From assembly GCF_003116095.1 (NCBI RefSeq), contig NZ_LGRA01000013.1, positions 659,039 to 723,038 on the forward strand: 64,000 bases of DNA, in the 5' to 3' direction. Positions 35,236-43,982 of the stretch are shown here, piece after piece. The position numbers and the translations under genes are program-made. The stretch comes from Azospirillum sp. TSO35-2. GTDB lineage: Bacteria > Pseudomonadota > Alphaproteobacteria > Azospirillales > Azospirillaceae. The notes under the pieces were generated by a model, which saw nothing but the letters and a program-made list of their open reading frames with translations, ran no database searches and had not been told where the DNA came from. Position 1 is the stretch's first letter. The number at the start of each line of letters is the position of its first letter.

Positions 35236-36068
35236 GTCCGCAATCCTTCATCCAGCCAATGGGCGAACAGGCTGGCCACGGTCAGATCGGCCGAGGTGCC
35301 GGGGTTGATGCCCCGCCGCTTCAGCCCGGTGTCGAAGGCGAGCAGCCGTTCATGGCGTTCCGCGGCCGACGCCGCCGCCTCGACCCGCCGCCGCAGCTCC
35401 CGCGCTTCGGCGAGCAGCGCTTCGGCCGCCGCTTGGCCCTGCTTGCGCTCGACGTGGCTGTCGGGGAAGGCGGTCAGGAAGTCGAGATAGACCGCCTCGG
35501 CCAGCGCCACCGCGTCATCGCCGGGCATCGCCCGGGCGCGGGCGACGCCGATGGTGAAGACGTCGGCGTACCCCTCCGCATATTGCGCCGCGATGCGGTC
35601 GCGGGAACTGGCCGCCATCATGGCGGTCCGCAAATCCACCGTGGCCGGACCGGCGACGTCGTGCTCCGCGGCACGGCCCAGCCCGCCGGGCTGCGCCAGC
35701 CGGATCGCCGCGAAGGCCGCCTCGGCGTCCGCCACCGTCAGCCCCGCCAGCACCGCGCCCACCCGCGCCGGCAACGGCCGACCATCCGGCAACTCCGCGG
35801 CACGGGCCAGCGGGGCGGCCAGCAGCAGGATACCGAGGTTGGTGTTGCAGTCCACCACCCCCCGCGTCGCCCGCACCGCCGCCAGGATGCGTGCGCCGAC
35901 GGGAACGCCGGCCCGCGCGATCTCCGGCGCCGCGACCGCCGCCGACGCCAGGAAGTCCTCGACCGTCATGCCATGGCCGGCGGCGTGGACATGGACGTTG
36001 CCGGGCTTCAGCGCCATCACCTCGGCCCGGCAGGCGGCGATGAACAGCCCGGCGATGTCCGGCGCCAT
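35232..36068 (-). CDS. CitG/MdcB-like triphosphoribosyl-dephospho-CoA synthase family protein
   Basis: The 278-residue helical protein carries the family signatures EVMALKPGNVHVHAAGHGM near the N terminus, NTNLGILLLAAPLA (about 100) and GINPGTSADLTVASLFAHWL at the C terminus. Classic members make the prosthetic-group precursor of citrate and malonate lyases, yet no lyase subunits are present. This version sits in a translationally coupled H4MPT operon, so it may add a phosphoribosyl-type group during H4MPT or methylofuran assembly; that is inference. I chose ATG 36068, 7 bases after mch, over ATG 36098, which would overlap mch. Confidence 0.8.
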   Translation of the reverse strand: MAPDIAGLFIAACRAEVMALKPGNVHVHAAGHGMTVEDFLASAAVAAPEIARAGVPVGARILAAVRATRGVVDCNTNLGILLLAAPLARAAELPDGRPLPARVGAVLAGLTVADAEAAFAAIRLAQPGGLGRAAEHDVAGPATVDLRTAMMAASSRDRIAAQYAEGYADVFTIGVARARAMPGDDAVALAEAVYLDFLTAFPDSHVERKQGQAAAEALLAEARELRRRVEAAASAAERHERLLAFDTGLKRRGINPGTSADLTVASLFAHWLDEGLRT

Positions 36069-36075
36069 CGCCCGC

Positions 36076-37062
36076 TCAACTGCCAAAGGACGCGCCAAAG
36101 GAGGCGTCGAGCAGGTCGGTGGCGAGCCGCCCGCCGTGGAAGCTGCGGCCGCTGTCGAGCGCCGTGACCACCACCCGCGCCGGCGCGAACAGCAGCGGGT
36201 CGATGGCGTAGAAGTCCTTGTTCACCGCGGCGAACACCTCGGCGAAGGGGCGGCCGTAGTCGCGCGACCCGGTGCTCGGCAGGCGTTGCGCCAGATCGGC
36301 GGCGGCGTCCTCCGGCCCGGTGACGAAGAGCTGGACGGTGCCGCCGAACAGGATGGCGTCGTTGGTCCGCCCCATCGCCGCGACGAAGCCCTTGCCGGGC
36401 GGCGGCAGCGGCGCGAAGCCGAGGCCGTCGACGACGCGCTCCAGCGGGAAGCCCAGCGCGTGCACCTTGTGCAGGGCGACCTCCAGCACGCGGGCGACGA
36501 TCTGCACGGTGCCGGCCAGACTTTCCGTCGGCGTCAGCACCAGCGTCAGGCGGTCCGGCGCCACCCCGCAGGCTTCGGCGATCCGCTCCACCAGCGGAGC
36601 GGGCGGCACGGTGCCGCTTTCCAGCACGAAGACGGCGTCGTCGCCGCGGTCGCTGTAGCCCAGCTCGTCGAACAGCGTCTCCTTGCGGGCCAGCGCCCGC
36701 CCCGGCCCGGAGCCGAGCGCGAAGAAGGACCCGGCCTCGTCCTTGTGCGACAGGCTCCAGCCGGCATACTGGCTGCCGAGGCAGGCGAGCACCGGATCGG
36801 TGCTGTGCACCGCCACCAGGACGGGCCAGCGTTCGGCCTGGGCGTCGGCCTGCAGCGTCACCCGGCCCAGGCCGCCCATGCACAGCTCGGCGATGCGGCG
36901 GCCGGCCTCCATCCCGCCGGGGTGGGCGATGCCGGCGTCGACGATGGTCGCCCCCGCCACTTGGTCGATGCCCAGCCGCAGCCGGACGGCGTCCGCGACC
37001 AGCGCGGCGGTGAGCGGGGCGGCCAGGGCCGACAGGCTGGGGCGCGGCAGGACGCTGTCCAT
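36076..37062 (-). CDS. mch: Methenyl-H4MPT cyclohydrolase
   Basis: Mch hydrolyses methenyl-H4MPT to formyl-H4MPT in the cytosolic formaldehyde oxidation pathway. The 328-residue protein shows the family pattern: DAGIAHPGGMEAGRRIAELCMGGLG, CLGSQYAGWSLSH, FALGSGPGRALARKE, and GFAPLPPPGKGFVAAMGRTNDAILFGG. Its ATG at 37062 shares one base with the mtdB stop (TGATG), so translation is coupled; a GTG codon earlier is possible. It acts directly on the product of MtdB. Confidence 0.95.
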   Translation of the reverse strand: MDSVLPRPSLSALAAPLTAALVADAVRLRLGIDQVAGATIVDAGIAHPGGMEAGRRIAELCMGGLGRVTLQADAQAERWPVLVAVHSTDPVLACLGSQYAGWSLSHKDEAGSFFALGSGPGRALARKETLFDELGYSDRGDDAVFVLESGTVPPAPLVERIAEACGVAPDRLTLVLTPTESLAGTVQIVARVLEVALHKVHALGFPLERVVDGLGFAPLPPPGKGFVAAMGRTNDAILFGGTVQLFVTGPEDAAADLAQRLPSTGSRDYGRPFAEVFAAVNKDFYAIDPLLFAPARVVVTALDSGRSFHGGRLATDLLDASFGASFGS

Positions 37063-37964
37063 CACGATGCCTTTCCGACGATGACGCGCGCGGCCTCCAT
37101 GGCGTCGCGGAAGTCGAAGGCGACCGCGGTGCCGCCGGTCTGCATGCGCTCCAGCAGCTGGTGTTGGACCTTGAACTTGACGTTGCCGATGGCGAGCGCG
37201 CCGATGCCGACCGCCTTCCCATCGGGAAGCGCGACGCCGTCGTCCTGCACGCCGACGCCCTCGACGCCGGCCGGCGGCACCGCGTTGATGTCGGCCGCGA
37301 CCCGCAGGCGCCGCGCCGCGCGCAGATCCTCGGCGGTCAGCACCGTGACCCCGGCCTTGCCGCAGGCCAGCACGACCTCCGCCCGCTCCATCAGCGCCGC
37401 CTTGCCGTCCGCGGATGTGTCGGCGCAGGAGAGCTTTACGTCATAGCGCCGGCCGAACTCCTCCGCCTTGCCCTGCACCGCCGCGACGCCGCGGTGGCTG
37501 ACCAGGGTGACGTTGCCGCCGGCCTGCGCGGCGATCAGCCCGGCAATGCCGCCGACCACCCCGGTCGCGCCATAGACCTGGACGTCGAGCCCCGTCAGGC
37601 CATCCACCCCGCCGCGCCGCAAGGCCCGCTCGACCACCGCAACCATCGCGGCGGCGGTGGTGAAGGCGCCCGACGGGTCGGCGAAGACCGAGATGCGGAA
37701 GGGCGGGAACATCGCCTTGCGGGCGGCGTCGAGCATGTCCAGCGCCATCGCGGCGTCGCGCCCGCCGATGAACAGGCCGGTGTGCGCCGCGTTCTTCGGA
37801 TCGCGGGAGAACATGGCGTCCTGGGTCAGGGCCTCGACCTGCGCGGTGTCGATCCCGGTGTAGGGGACGACCGTGTCGATGCCGGCATCGACCGCCATGT
37901 TGACGTCGAACGGGCTGACGTTGGCCAGCGGCGTGATCATGTGCAGCACGTAAGGGGCGCTCAT
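37062..37964 (-). CDS. mtdB: NAD(P)-dependent methylene-H4MPT dehydrogenase
   Basis: MtdB oxidises methylene-H4MPT to methenyl-H4MPT. The 300-residue protein has an N-terminal pterin-binding part (LHMITPLANVSPFDVNMAVDAG) and a Rossmann segment (VQVYGATGVVGGIAGLIAAQAG) for NAD(P), then a C-terminal IGALAIGNVKFKVQHQLLERM helix. It is distinct from the folate enzyme FolD. GGAGGAGGG lies just upstream of the ATG. It is the second gene of the operon, 14 bases after mptG. Confidence 0.95.
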   Translation of the reverse strand: MSAPYVLHMITPLANVSPFDVNMAVDAGIDTVVPYTGIDTAQVEALTQDAMFSRDPKNAAHTGLFIGGRDAAMALDMLDAARKAMFPPFRISVFADPSGAFTTAAAMVAVVERALRRGGVDGLTGLDVQVYGATGVVGGIAGLIAAQAGGNVTLVSHRGVAAVQGKAEEFGRRYDVKLSCADTSADGKAALMERAEVVLACGKAGVTVLTAEDLRAARRLRVAADINAVPPAGVEGVGVQDDGVALPDGKAVGIGALAIGNVKFKVQHQLLERMQTGGTAVAFDFRDAMEAARVIVGKAS

Positions 37965-37978
37965 CCCTGCCCTCCTCC

Positions 37979-39010
37979 TTATTTCTCGCCCACCGCCCGG
38001 CGGACCGGCGGACCAAGCCCGATGGAAACCCCGCTCGCGGCGGCGGTGTTCTCGACCGTCGCGCCGATGTTGCGTCCGCGGCAGACCAGGATCTCCAGCG
38101 GCGTTCCGGCCCAGCGCTGCCGCAGCTGTCCGGCCATCCGGTCGGCCTGCCCGGCGTCACCGACGATGGCGAAGCCGGTCGGCCCCCAGGAGCTTTGCCC
38201 GACACCGGGGATGCCCTGGTCCTCCAGCCAGCCCAGCGCCTCGGCCACCAGCGGGCTGGTGAAGCGACCGCCCTGGGCCGGGGCGAAATGGTCGCCGACG
38301 ATGCGCTGAAGCTCGCCGATGGCCTGGCCGAAGCGCTGGACGTCGCGCTCGGCCAGCGCCGGCAGCGCGACCATCAGCATCAGCCGGCAGAGATGCGCCG
38401 CCGCGTCGGGCGGAAAGGCGGGCAGGCGGCGGAACGCCTCGGCCTCGGGCGCGCCGTGCAGGCCGTGTCCGCCACTGTGGAGCAGCAGCAGGATGCGCCA
38501 GTCGTCGGGGAAGGGCGCGCGCGCGATCAGCGGCGGTGCGGCGTCGAGGCCCCCCCGCCCGCCGTCGAGCAGCACGCCGCCCTGCTCGAAGGCCGCTAGC
38601 CCGATGCCGGACCGCGCGCCGCGCTCCAGCACACGCGCCAGCTCGCGGGCCGCGGCGTGCCGTCCCTCCAGGCAGGCGAGCGCGGTGGCGACGGCAAGGT
38701 CGGTCTGCGTGCCGGAGCCCAGCCCGACATGGGGCGGGATCGCCTCCTCCACCGTCACCGCGACGGCGTCCGATAAGCCGGCGTCGCGGCTGAGGCGCTC
38801 GACGCTGCGGCGGACGCGGTCGGCGGACGGGCCGGTGACGGTCAGATGGTCGGCCGGGCGGACGCGCAAGGTGATCGCCGGACGGTCGATGGCGATGCCG
38901 AGGCTGCCGAAACGGCGCCCCAGCCCACCATTGAGATCCACGAAGCCGGCGTGCAGACGGGCCGGGGCATGGACCCGCACCTCCCCTATCCGATTGCGCT
39001 GATCGCTCAT
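37979..39010 (-). CDS. mptG: Beta-ribofuranosylaminobenzene 5'-phosphate synthase
   Basis: MptG condenses PRPP with p-hydroxybenzoate or p-aminobenzoate, releasing CO2, which is the committed step of H4MPT synthesis. The 343-residue GHMP-fold protein shows VHAPARLHAGFVDLNGGLGRRFGSLGIAI and the ATP-loop-like PHVGLGSGTQTDLAVATALA; the late QSSWGPTGFAIVGD motif is also characteristic. ATG 39010 is preferred because AAAGGG lies 7 bases upstream; ATG 39016 is too close to it. It leads a seven-gene minus-strand operon (mptG-mtdB-mch-CitG-like-MfnF-like-metallohydrolase-SoxYZ). Confidence 0.94.
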   Translation of the reverse strand: MSDQRNRIGEVRVHAPARLHAGFVDLNGGLGRRFGSLGIAIDRPAITLRVRPADHLTVTGPSADRVRRSVERLSRDAGLSDAVAVTVEEAIPPHVGLGSGTQTDLAVATALACLEGRHAAARELARVLERGARSGIGLAAFEQGGVLLDGGRGGLDAAPPLIARAPFPDDWRILLLLHSGGHGLHGAPEAEAFRRLPAFPPDAAAHLCRLMLMVALPALAERDVQRFGQAIGELQRIVGDHFAPAQGGRFTSPLVAEALGWLEDQGIPGVGQSSWGPTGFAIVGDAGQADRMAGQLRQRWAGTPLEILVCRGRNIGATVENTAAASGVSIGLGPPVRRAVGEK

Positions 39011-39256
39011 CTGCATTCCCTTTGCGCGGTCCACGACGCAGATGTTAGCGTTACGAACAAAATTTACCGCAGCGCGAACGAGTACCCCTGCGCAGTAGTC
39101 CGAACGGGGTGCGGTCGGCGGCGACAAGAACAGCGGGGAGGAAAATGGACATGGCCGGACCAGTCGTCTCGCCCCCAATCATCGTATCGGGTGCCGGGCG
39201 CGTGCCCACCGTTGCTGGCACGCACCCGGCCGGATCTTCACGAAGATGATCATCCC

Positions 39257-39296
39257 GTCCGTCATCCGGCGCCATGACTGCGGCCGGATGACGGAC
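39257..39296. promoter_or_regulatory. Perfect 14-bp inverted repeat upstream of fhcB
   Basis: GTCCGTCATCCGGC (39257-39270) and GCCGGATGACGGAC (39283-39296) are exact inverted copies around a 12-base loop, 44 bases before the fhcB start. A second palindrome, GATGATCATC, lies at 39245-39254. No T-run follows, so an operator or 5' leader hairpin is likelier than a terminator. The whole divergent mptG/fhcB gap (39011-39340) has no gene. Confidence 0.6.
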
Positions 39297-39340
39297 AGCG
39301 TTTCGCCCCAACGATCTCCCGCACAGGTGACCGCGGCGCC

Positions 39341-40630
39341 ATGGCTTTCCTCTCCGACATCCTCTGCCCTTTCTGCGGGCTGGGGTGCGGCGATATCGGG
39401 ATCGAGCAGGACGATTCCGGCATCACCCCCCGCCCCACCGGTTGCCCCGAGGCCGACCGGCTGTTCCGCCGCTCCGCCGCCGTGCCGACCGACGCACGGC
39501 TGGGCGGCGCAACGGTCCCGCTGGACCAGGCGGTGGCCGAAGCCGCCCGGCTGCTCGGCACCAGCCGCGCGCCCCTGATCGCCGGGCTGGCGGCCGACGT
39601 CGACGGCGTGCTCGCCGCGCTGACGCTCGCCGGGCGCATCGGCGCGACGGTCGACCACGAGCGGTCCGACGCGCTGTTCCGCAATCTGGCGGTCCTCCGG
39701 CGGTTCGGCTGGTCGGTGACGACGCTGGCCGAGCTGCGCAACCGCTGCGACCTCGTCCTGGTCGTCGGTCCCGACCCGGCCTCCGCCTTTCCCCGCCTGT
39801 GGGAGCGCTGGGTGGTGCCCGAGCCGGCCTTCCCGGCCGGCAGCGGTGACCGCAGCGTGGTCTTCCTGGGTGGGGAGCCTTTGCCCGAAACAGCGCGGCA
39901 GCTTGGCGGCCGGGTCGAAACGGTGGGGGTGGCGGGCGGCCCGCAACCCGACCTCGCCGGCCTCGTCACCGGTCTGCGCGTGGCGCTGGCGGATCGTTCG
40001 ACAAATGGGCCGGCCGCCGCTTGGGCAGCCGAGCTGGCTGCCCGGCTCCGCGCCGCGCGCTACACCGTGGTGGTCTGGGCGGCCGGCCTGTTCGAGGCGC
40101 CGCAGCCCGACCTGATCGTCGAGTCGCTGGTCCGCCTGATCCGCACGGTGGACGGCACGACGCGCTGCGCCGGCCTGCCGCTGTCGGGGGCCGACAACCT
40201 GATCGGCGCCAACCAGGCCTGCACCTGGCGCACCGGCTTCCCGCTGCGCACCGGCTTCACCGCCGGTGTGCCGGGGCACGATCCCGAGCGGTTCGACTGG
40301 CGCCGGCGCGCCCGCGACGCCGACGTCGTCCTGTGGCTGTCCGCCTTCCGGCCGGAGTTCCCGGCGATCGAAACCGACGGCGCCGTCATCATGCTGGCCC
40401 CGCCGGAGGCCACCGTCACGCCGGAACCGGCGGTGTTCATCCCGGTCGGAACGCCGGGCATCGACCATGCCGGCGACGTGTTCCGCGCCGACAGCGTGGT
40501 GGCGCTGCACGCCGGGGCGCTGATCGACCGCGGCCTGCCCAGCGCCGCCGCGGTGCTGCGCCAAATCGACACCGCGCTCGGAAGCGCGCCCGGCGGGACA
40601 TCCGCCCGCCTGGAGACTGCTCAATGCTGA
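39341..40630 (+). CDS. fhcB: Formyltransferase/hydrolase complex subunit B
   Basis: The 429-residue protein is the bacterial relative of formylmethanofuran dehydrogenase subunit B, a structural partner in the Fhc complex that converts formyl-H4MPT to formate. It begins ILCPFCGLGCGDIGIE, keeping a C-x2-C-x3-C pattern (Cys9, 12, 16) like the iron-sulfur site of the archaeal subunit. The rest is a molybdopterin-oxidoreductase-like scaffold. Bacterial Fhc is not a redox enzyme, so the motif may be vestigial. Its end overlaps the fhcA start by 7 bases, placing it first in fhcB-fhcA-fhcD-fhcC. Confidence 0.93.
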   Translation: MAFLSDILCPFCGLGCGDIGIEQDDSGITPRPTGCPEADRLFRRSAAVPTDARLGGATVPLDQAVAEAARLLGTSRAPLIAGLAADVDGVLAALTLAGRIGATVDHERSDALFRNLAVLRRFGWSVTTLAELRNRCDLVLVVGPDPASAFPRLWERWVVPEPAFPAGSGDRSVVFLGGEPLPETARQLGGRVETVGVAGGPQPDLAGLVTGLRVALADRSTNGPAAAWAAELAARLRAARYTVVVWAAGLFEAPQPDLIVESLVRLIRTVDGTTRCAGLPLSGADNLIGANQACTWRTGFPLRTGFTAGVPGHDPERFDWRRRARDADVVLWLSAFRPEFPAIETDGAVIMLAPPEATVTPEPAVFIPVGTPGIDHAGDVFRADSVVALHAGALIDRGLPSAAAVLRQIDTALGSAPGGTSARLETAQC

Positions 40631-42291
40631 CCAAGCTGTCCGGCGGACGCCTGTTCGACCCGGCCAACGGCCGCCACGGCGAGACCGCCGACCTCTGGCT
40701 GCGCGACGGGCGCGTCGTCGCCGATCCCGGGCCGGGCGCCGCACCCGACGCCGTGCACAACGTGTCCGGCAAGGTGGTGATGGCCGGCGCCATCGACATC
40801 CACAGCCACATCGCCGGCGGCAAGGTCAATCTGGCCCGCCTGCTGATGGGGGAGGAGCATGAGAGCCACCGCTTCGCCGGCAGCCCCTGCGGCTGTGGCG
40901 GCGGCAGCGGCATCGCGACGCCCTCCACCCACACCACCGGCGCCCGCTACATCGAGATGGGCTTCACCGCCGCCTTCGAGCCGGCGATGCTCGGCAGCAA
41001 CGCCCGCCACGCCCATCTGGAGATGAGCGACATCCCCTACATCGACACCGGCGGCTATCTGGTCCTGGGCAGCGACGATTTCCTGCTCGACCTGATCGCC
41101 ACCAACGCCGGGCAGGCGGCGGTCAACGACTACATCGGCTGGATGCTGACGGCGACGCAGAGCCTCGCCGTCAAGGTGGTCAACCCCGGCGGCATCAACG
41201 CCTTCAAGTACAACGCCCGCACCCTCGACCTCGACGAGGCCGGGCCGCATTACGGCGTCACCCCGCGCACCGTCCTGACCACCCTGGCCCGCGCGGTGTT
41301 CGACCTCGGCCTGCCCCACCCGCTGCACGTCCATGGCTGCAACCTGGGGGTTCCCGGCAACATCGCGACGACGCTCGGCACCATCGAGGCGACGGCCGGC
41401 CTGCCGCTGCACATGACGCACATCCAGTTCCACAGCTACGACACCGCGGGCGACCGGAAATTCTCCTCGGGCGCCGCGGCGCTGGCCGAGGCGGTGAACC
41501 GCACGCCGACGCTGTCGGTGGACATCGGCCAAGTCATGTTCGGCCAGACGGTCACCGCGTCGGCCGACACCATGGCGCAGCGCCACACCGCCCCGCTGGC
41601 CCACCCGCGCAAATGGCTGGCGATGGACATCGAATGCGACGCCGGCTGCGGCGTCGTGCCCTTCCGCTACCGCGACAAGTCCTACGTCAACGCGCTGCAA
41701 TGGGCGATCGGGCTGGAGCTGTTCCTGCTGCTCGACGATCCCTGGCGGGTGTTCCTGACGACCGACCACCCCAACGGCGCGCCCTTCACCTTCTATCCGG
41801 AGCTGATCCGCCTGCTGATGGACCGCGACTATCGGTTGGCCAAGCTGGCGGAGATCCATCCCGACGCGCCTGCCCACACCACGCTGGGCTCGATCACCCG
41901 CGAATACACGCTGGCCGAGATCGCCATCATGACCCGCGCCGCCCCGGCCCGCATCCTCGGCCTGCTCGACCGCGGCCATCTCGGGCCGGGTGCCTCGGCC
42001 GACGTCACCGTCTACACCGACCAGCCCGACCGCCGCGCCATGTTCGAGCGCCCGGACCTCGTCTTCAAGAGCGGGCAGCTCGTCGTGCGGGATGGTGCGC
42101 TGGTGGCGATGGCTCAGGGCTGCACCCACGTCGTCCGGCCCGGCTACGACAACCTGATCGAGGGCCGCATCGCCCGCCATTTCGACGAGCGGCTGGGCCT
42201 GCCGATCAAGCATTTCCGCATCCGCGACGAGGAGATCCGGCACGGCGCCGGTCCGCTCCTCCACCCCTGCCAGCGGCGGGAGGCGCCGTGA
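40624..42291 (+). CDS. fhcA: Formyltransferase/hydrolase complex subunit A (amidohydrolase)
   Basis: FhcA hydrolyses the formyl group from formylmethylofuran to release formate. The 555-residue protein has an amidohydrolase barrel with metal ligands in AGAIDIHSHIAGGKVNLARL, a His in PLHVHGCNLGVPGN, PLHMTHIQFHSYD, and the acid in FLTTDHPNGAPF. The start ATG 40624 overlaps fhcB by 7 bases and the stop overlaps fhcD by one, indicating balanced translation of the complex. Confidence 0.95.
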   Translation: MLTKLSGGRLFDPANGRHGETADLWLRDGRVVADPGPGAAPDAVHNVSGKVVMAGAIDIHSHIAGGKVNLARLLMGEEHESHRFAGSPCGCGGGSGIATPSTHTTGARYIEMGFTAAFEPAMLGSNARHAHLEMSDIPYIDTGGYLVLGSDDFLLDLIATNAGQAAVNDYIGWMLTATQSLAVKVVNPGGINAFKYNARTLDLDEAGPHYGVTPRTVLTTLARAVFDLGLPHPLHVHGCNLGVPGNIATTLGTIEATAGLPLHMTHIQFHSYDTAGDRKFSSGAAALAEAVNRTPTLSVDIGQVMFGQTVTASADTMAQRHTAPLAHPRKWLAMDIECDAGCGVVPFRYRDKSYVNALQWAIGLELFLLLDDPWRVFLTTDHPNGAPFTFYPELIRLLMDRDYRLAKLAEIHPDAPAHTTLGSITREYTLAEIAIMTRAAPARILGLLDRGHLGPGASADVTVYTDQPDRRAMFERPDLVFKSGQLVVRDGALVAMAQGCTHVVRPGYDNLIEGRIARHFDERLGLPIKHFRIRDEEIRHGAGPLLHPCQRREAP

Positions 42292-43202
42292 TGGCGGAGA
42301 TGCTCGTCAACGGCGTGCGCATCGAGGACACCTTCGCCGAGGCGTTCCCGATGACCTACACCCGGCTGGTGATCACCGCCGACACCCCTCATTGGGTCGA
42401 CGCCGCGACCGCCAGCCTGACCGGCTTCGCCACCTCGGTCATCGGCTGCGGCTGCGAGGCGGCGGTCGAACGCCCGCTGACCCCGGACGAGACGCCGGAC
42501 CGCCGGCCGGGCGCCGCGGTGATGATCTTCGGCATGTCCACCGCCGACCTCGCCAAGCACGTCGTCAACCGCGTCGGACAGTGCGTGATGACCTCGCCGG
42601 GGTCGGCCTGCTACGCCGGGCTGAGCGAGGGCACCAAGCGCATCCCGCTCGGCGGCGGCCTGCGCTATTTCGGCGACGGCCACCAGATCTCCAAGCTGTT
42701 CGGCGCCCGCCGCTTCTGGCGGCTGCCGGTGATGGACGGCGAGTTCGTCTGCGAGGACAGCGTCGCCGTGGCCAAGGGGATCGGCGGCGGCAACTTCCTG
42801 ATCCTCGCCGCCAGCCACCGCCAATGCCTGGCGGCGGCCGAGGCGGCGGTCGCGGCGATCCGGCCGATGCCCGGCATCATCCTGCCCTTCCCCGGCGGGG
42901 TGGTGCGTTCCGGCTCCAAGGTCGGGTCGAAATACAAGAAGCTGATCGCCTCCACCAACACCTTCTTCTGCCCGACGCTGCGGGCGACCGAGCCCGGCAC
43001 GCTGCTGCCCGACAATGTCGAGGCGGTGCTGGAACTGGTGCTCGACGGCACCGACGAGGCGGCGATCCGCGCCGGCATGCGGGCCGGCATCGCCGCCGCC
43101 GCGGCCGGCGGGACAGCGGCCGGGGTGGTGGCGATCACCGCCGGCAATTACGGCGGAAAGCTGGGGCCGCACCATTTCCACCTCCACGAGGTGATGGCAT
43201 GA
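42291..43202 (+). CDS. fhcD: Formylmethanofuran-H4MPT N-formyltransferase
   Basis: FhcD (Ftr homologue) moves the formyl group from H4MPT to methylofuran within the Fhc complex. The 303-residue protein shows MLVNGVRIEDTFAEAFPMTYTRLVITA at the start, the central FGMSTADLAKHVVNRVGQCVMT and GGGLRYFGDGHQISK segments, and ends GKLGPHHFHLHEVMA, all typical of the family. The ATG shares one base with the fhcA stop (TGATG). Confidence 0.96.
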   Translation: MAEMLVNGVRIEDTFAEAFPMTYTRLVITADTPHWVDAATASLTGFATSVIGCGCEAAVERPLTPDETPDRRPGAAVMIFGMSTADLAKHVVNRVGQCVMTSPGSACYAGLSEGTKRIPLGGGLRYFGDGHQISKLFGARRFWRLPVMDGEFVCEDSVAVAKGIGGGNFLILAASHRQCLAAAEAAVAAIRPMPGIILPFPGGVVRSGSKVGSKYKKLIASTNTFFCPTLRATEPGTLLPDNVEAVLELVLDGTDEAAIRAGMRAGIAAAAAGGTAAGVVAITAGNYGGKLGPHHFHLHEVMA

Positions 43203-43226
43203 GGGTGATGGCATGAGGGCGGCGAC

Positions 43227-43982
43227 ATGACCGGCATGACCTTGACCTTCCGGGGCGACGCCGGGCTGGCGGTGGACCTGTCCGCCGTGCTGCCCGACCG
43301 CCTCGCCGGCCTGCCGGCGGAGTCGGTAATGCGGCTGGCGCTGCCCTGCGGCGGCGGCGAGGCGCCGCTGGGCGATTTGTTCGACATCCAGGGCGGCGAC
43401 GCCGCGGACGGCCTGCTCATCCGGCCGGGCGGCGCCCTGCTGCACCGGGTCGGCGCCGGCATGGCCTCGGGACGCATCCTGGTCGAGGGCGACGTCGGCG
43501 GCCACGCCGGTGCCGGGATGAGCGGCGGCGAGCTGCGCATCACCGGAAGCGCCGGGCCGTCGCTGGGCGGCGCCCTGCCCGGCCTGCCGCAGGGGATGCG
43601 CGGCGGGCTGATCGTCGTCGCCGGCGACGCCGGGGACCGCACCGGCGAGCGGATGCGCCGGGGGATCGTCGCCGTGGACGGCCGCGTCGGCGCCTACGCC
43701 GCCGCCTTCATGATCGCCGGCACCGTTGCCGCCGGCGGCGGCTGCGGCCCCTGTCCAGGCTTCGGCATGCGGCGGGGCACGCTGCTGCTGGGCCGCCGCC
43801 CCGACGCACGGCCGGATGGCTTCGTCGACGGCGGCCAGCGCGACTGGCTGTTCCTGCATCTGCTGCGGCGCGCGCTGGAGGGCACCGGAAGCTGGTTCGG
43901 CGGTGCGACCTCGACCCGCGCCCATCGGTTCATCGGCGATCTGGCGGAAGGAGGACGGGGTGAGATTCTGGCGATGCTCTGA
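43227..43982 (+). CDS. fhcC: Formyltransferase/hydrolase complex subunit C
   Basis: FhcC is the right-handed beta-helix subunit of the complex. The 251-residue product has the repeating glycine-rich helix turns (GRILVEGDVGGHAGAGMSGGELRITG, GLIVVAGDAGDRTGERMRRG), like the C-terminal glutamate-synthase-type domain. It starts 24 bases after fhcD. Its last 23 bases overlap the GTG start of the next gene, a PQQ-associated binding protein, tying the complex to the periplasmic oxidation set. Confidence 0.94.
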   Translation: MTGMTLTFRGDAGLAVDLSAVLPDRLAGLPAESVMRLALPCGGGEAPLGDLFDIQGGDAADGLLIRPGGALLHRVGAGMASGRILVEGDVGGHAGAGMSGGELRITGSAGPSLGGALPGLPQGMRGGLIVVAGDAGDRTGERMRRGIVAVDGRVGAYAAAFMIAGTVAAGGGCGPCPGFGMRRGTLLLGRRPDARPDGFVDGGQRDWLFLHLLRRALEGTGSWFGGATSTRAHRFIGDLAEGGRGEILAML

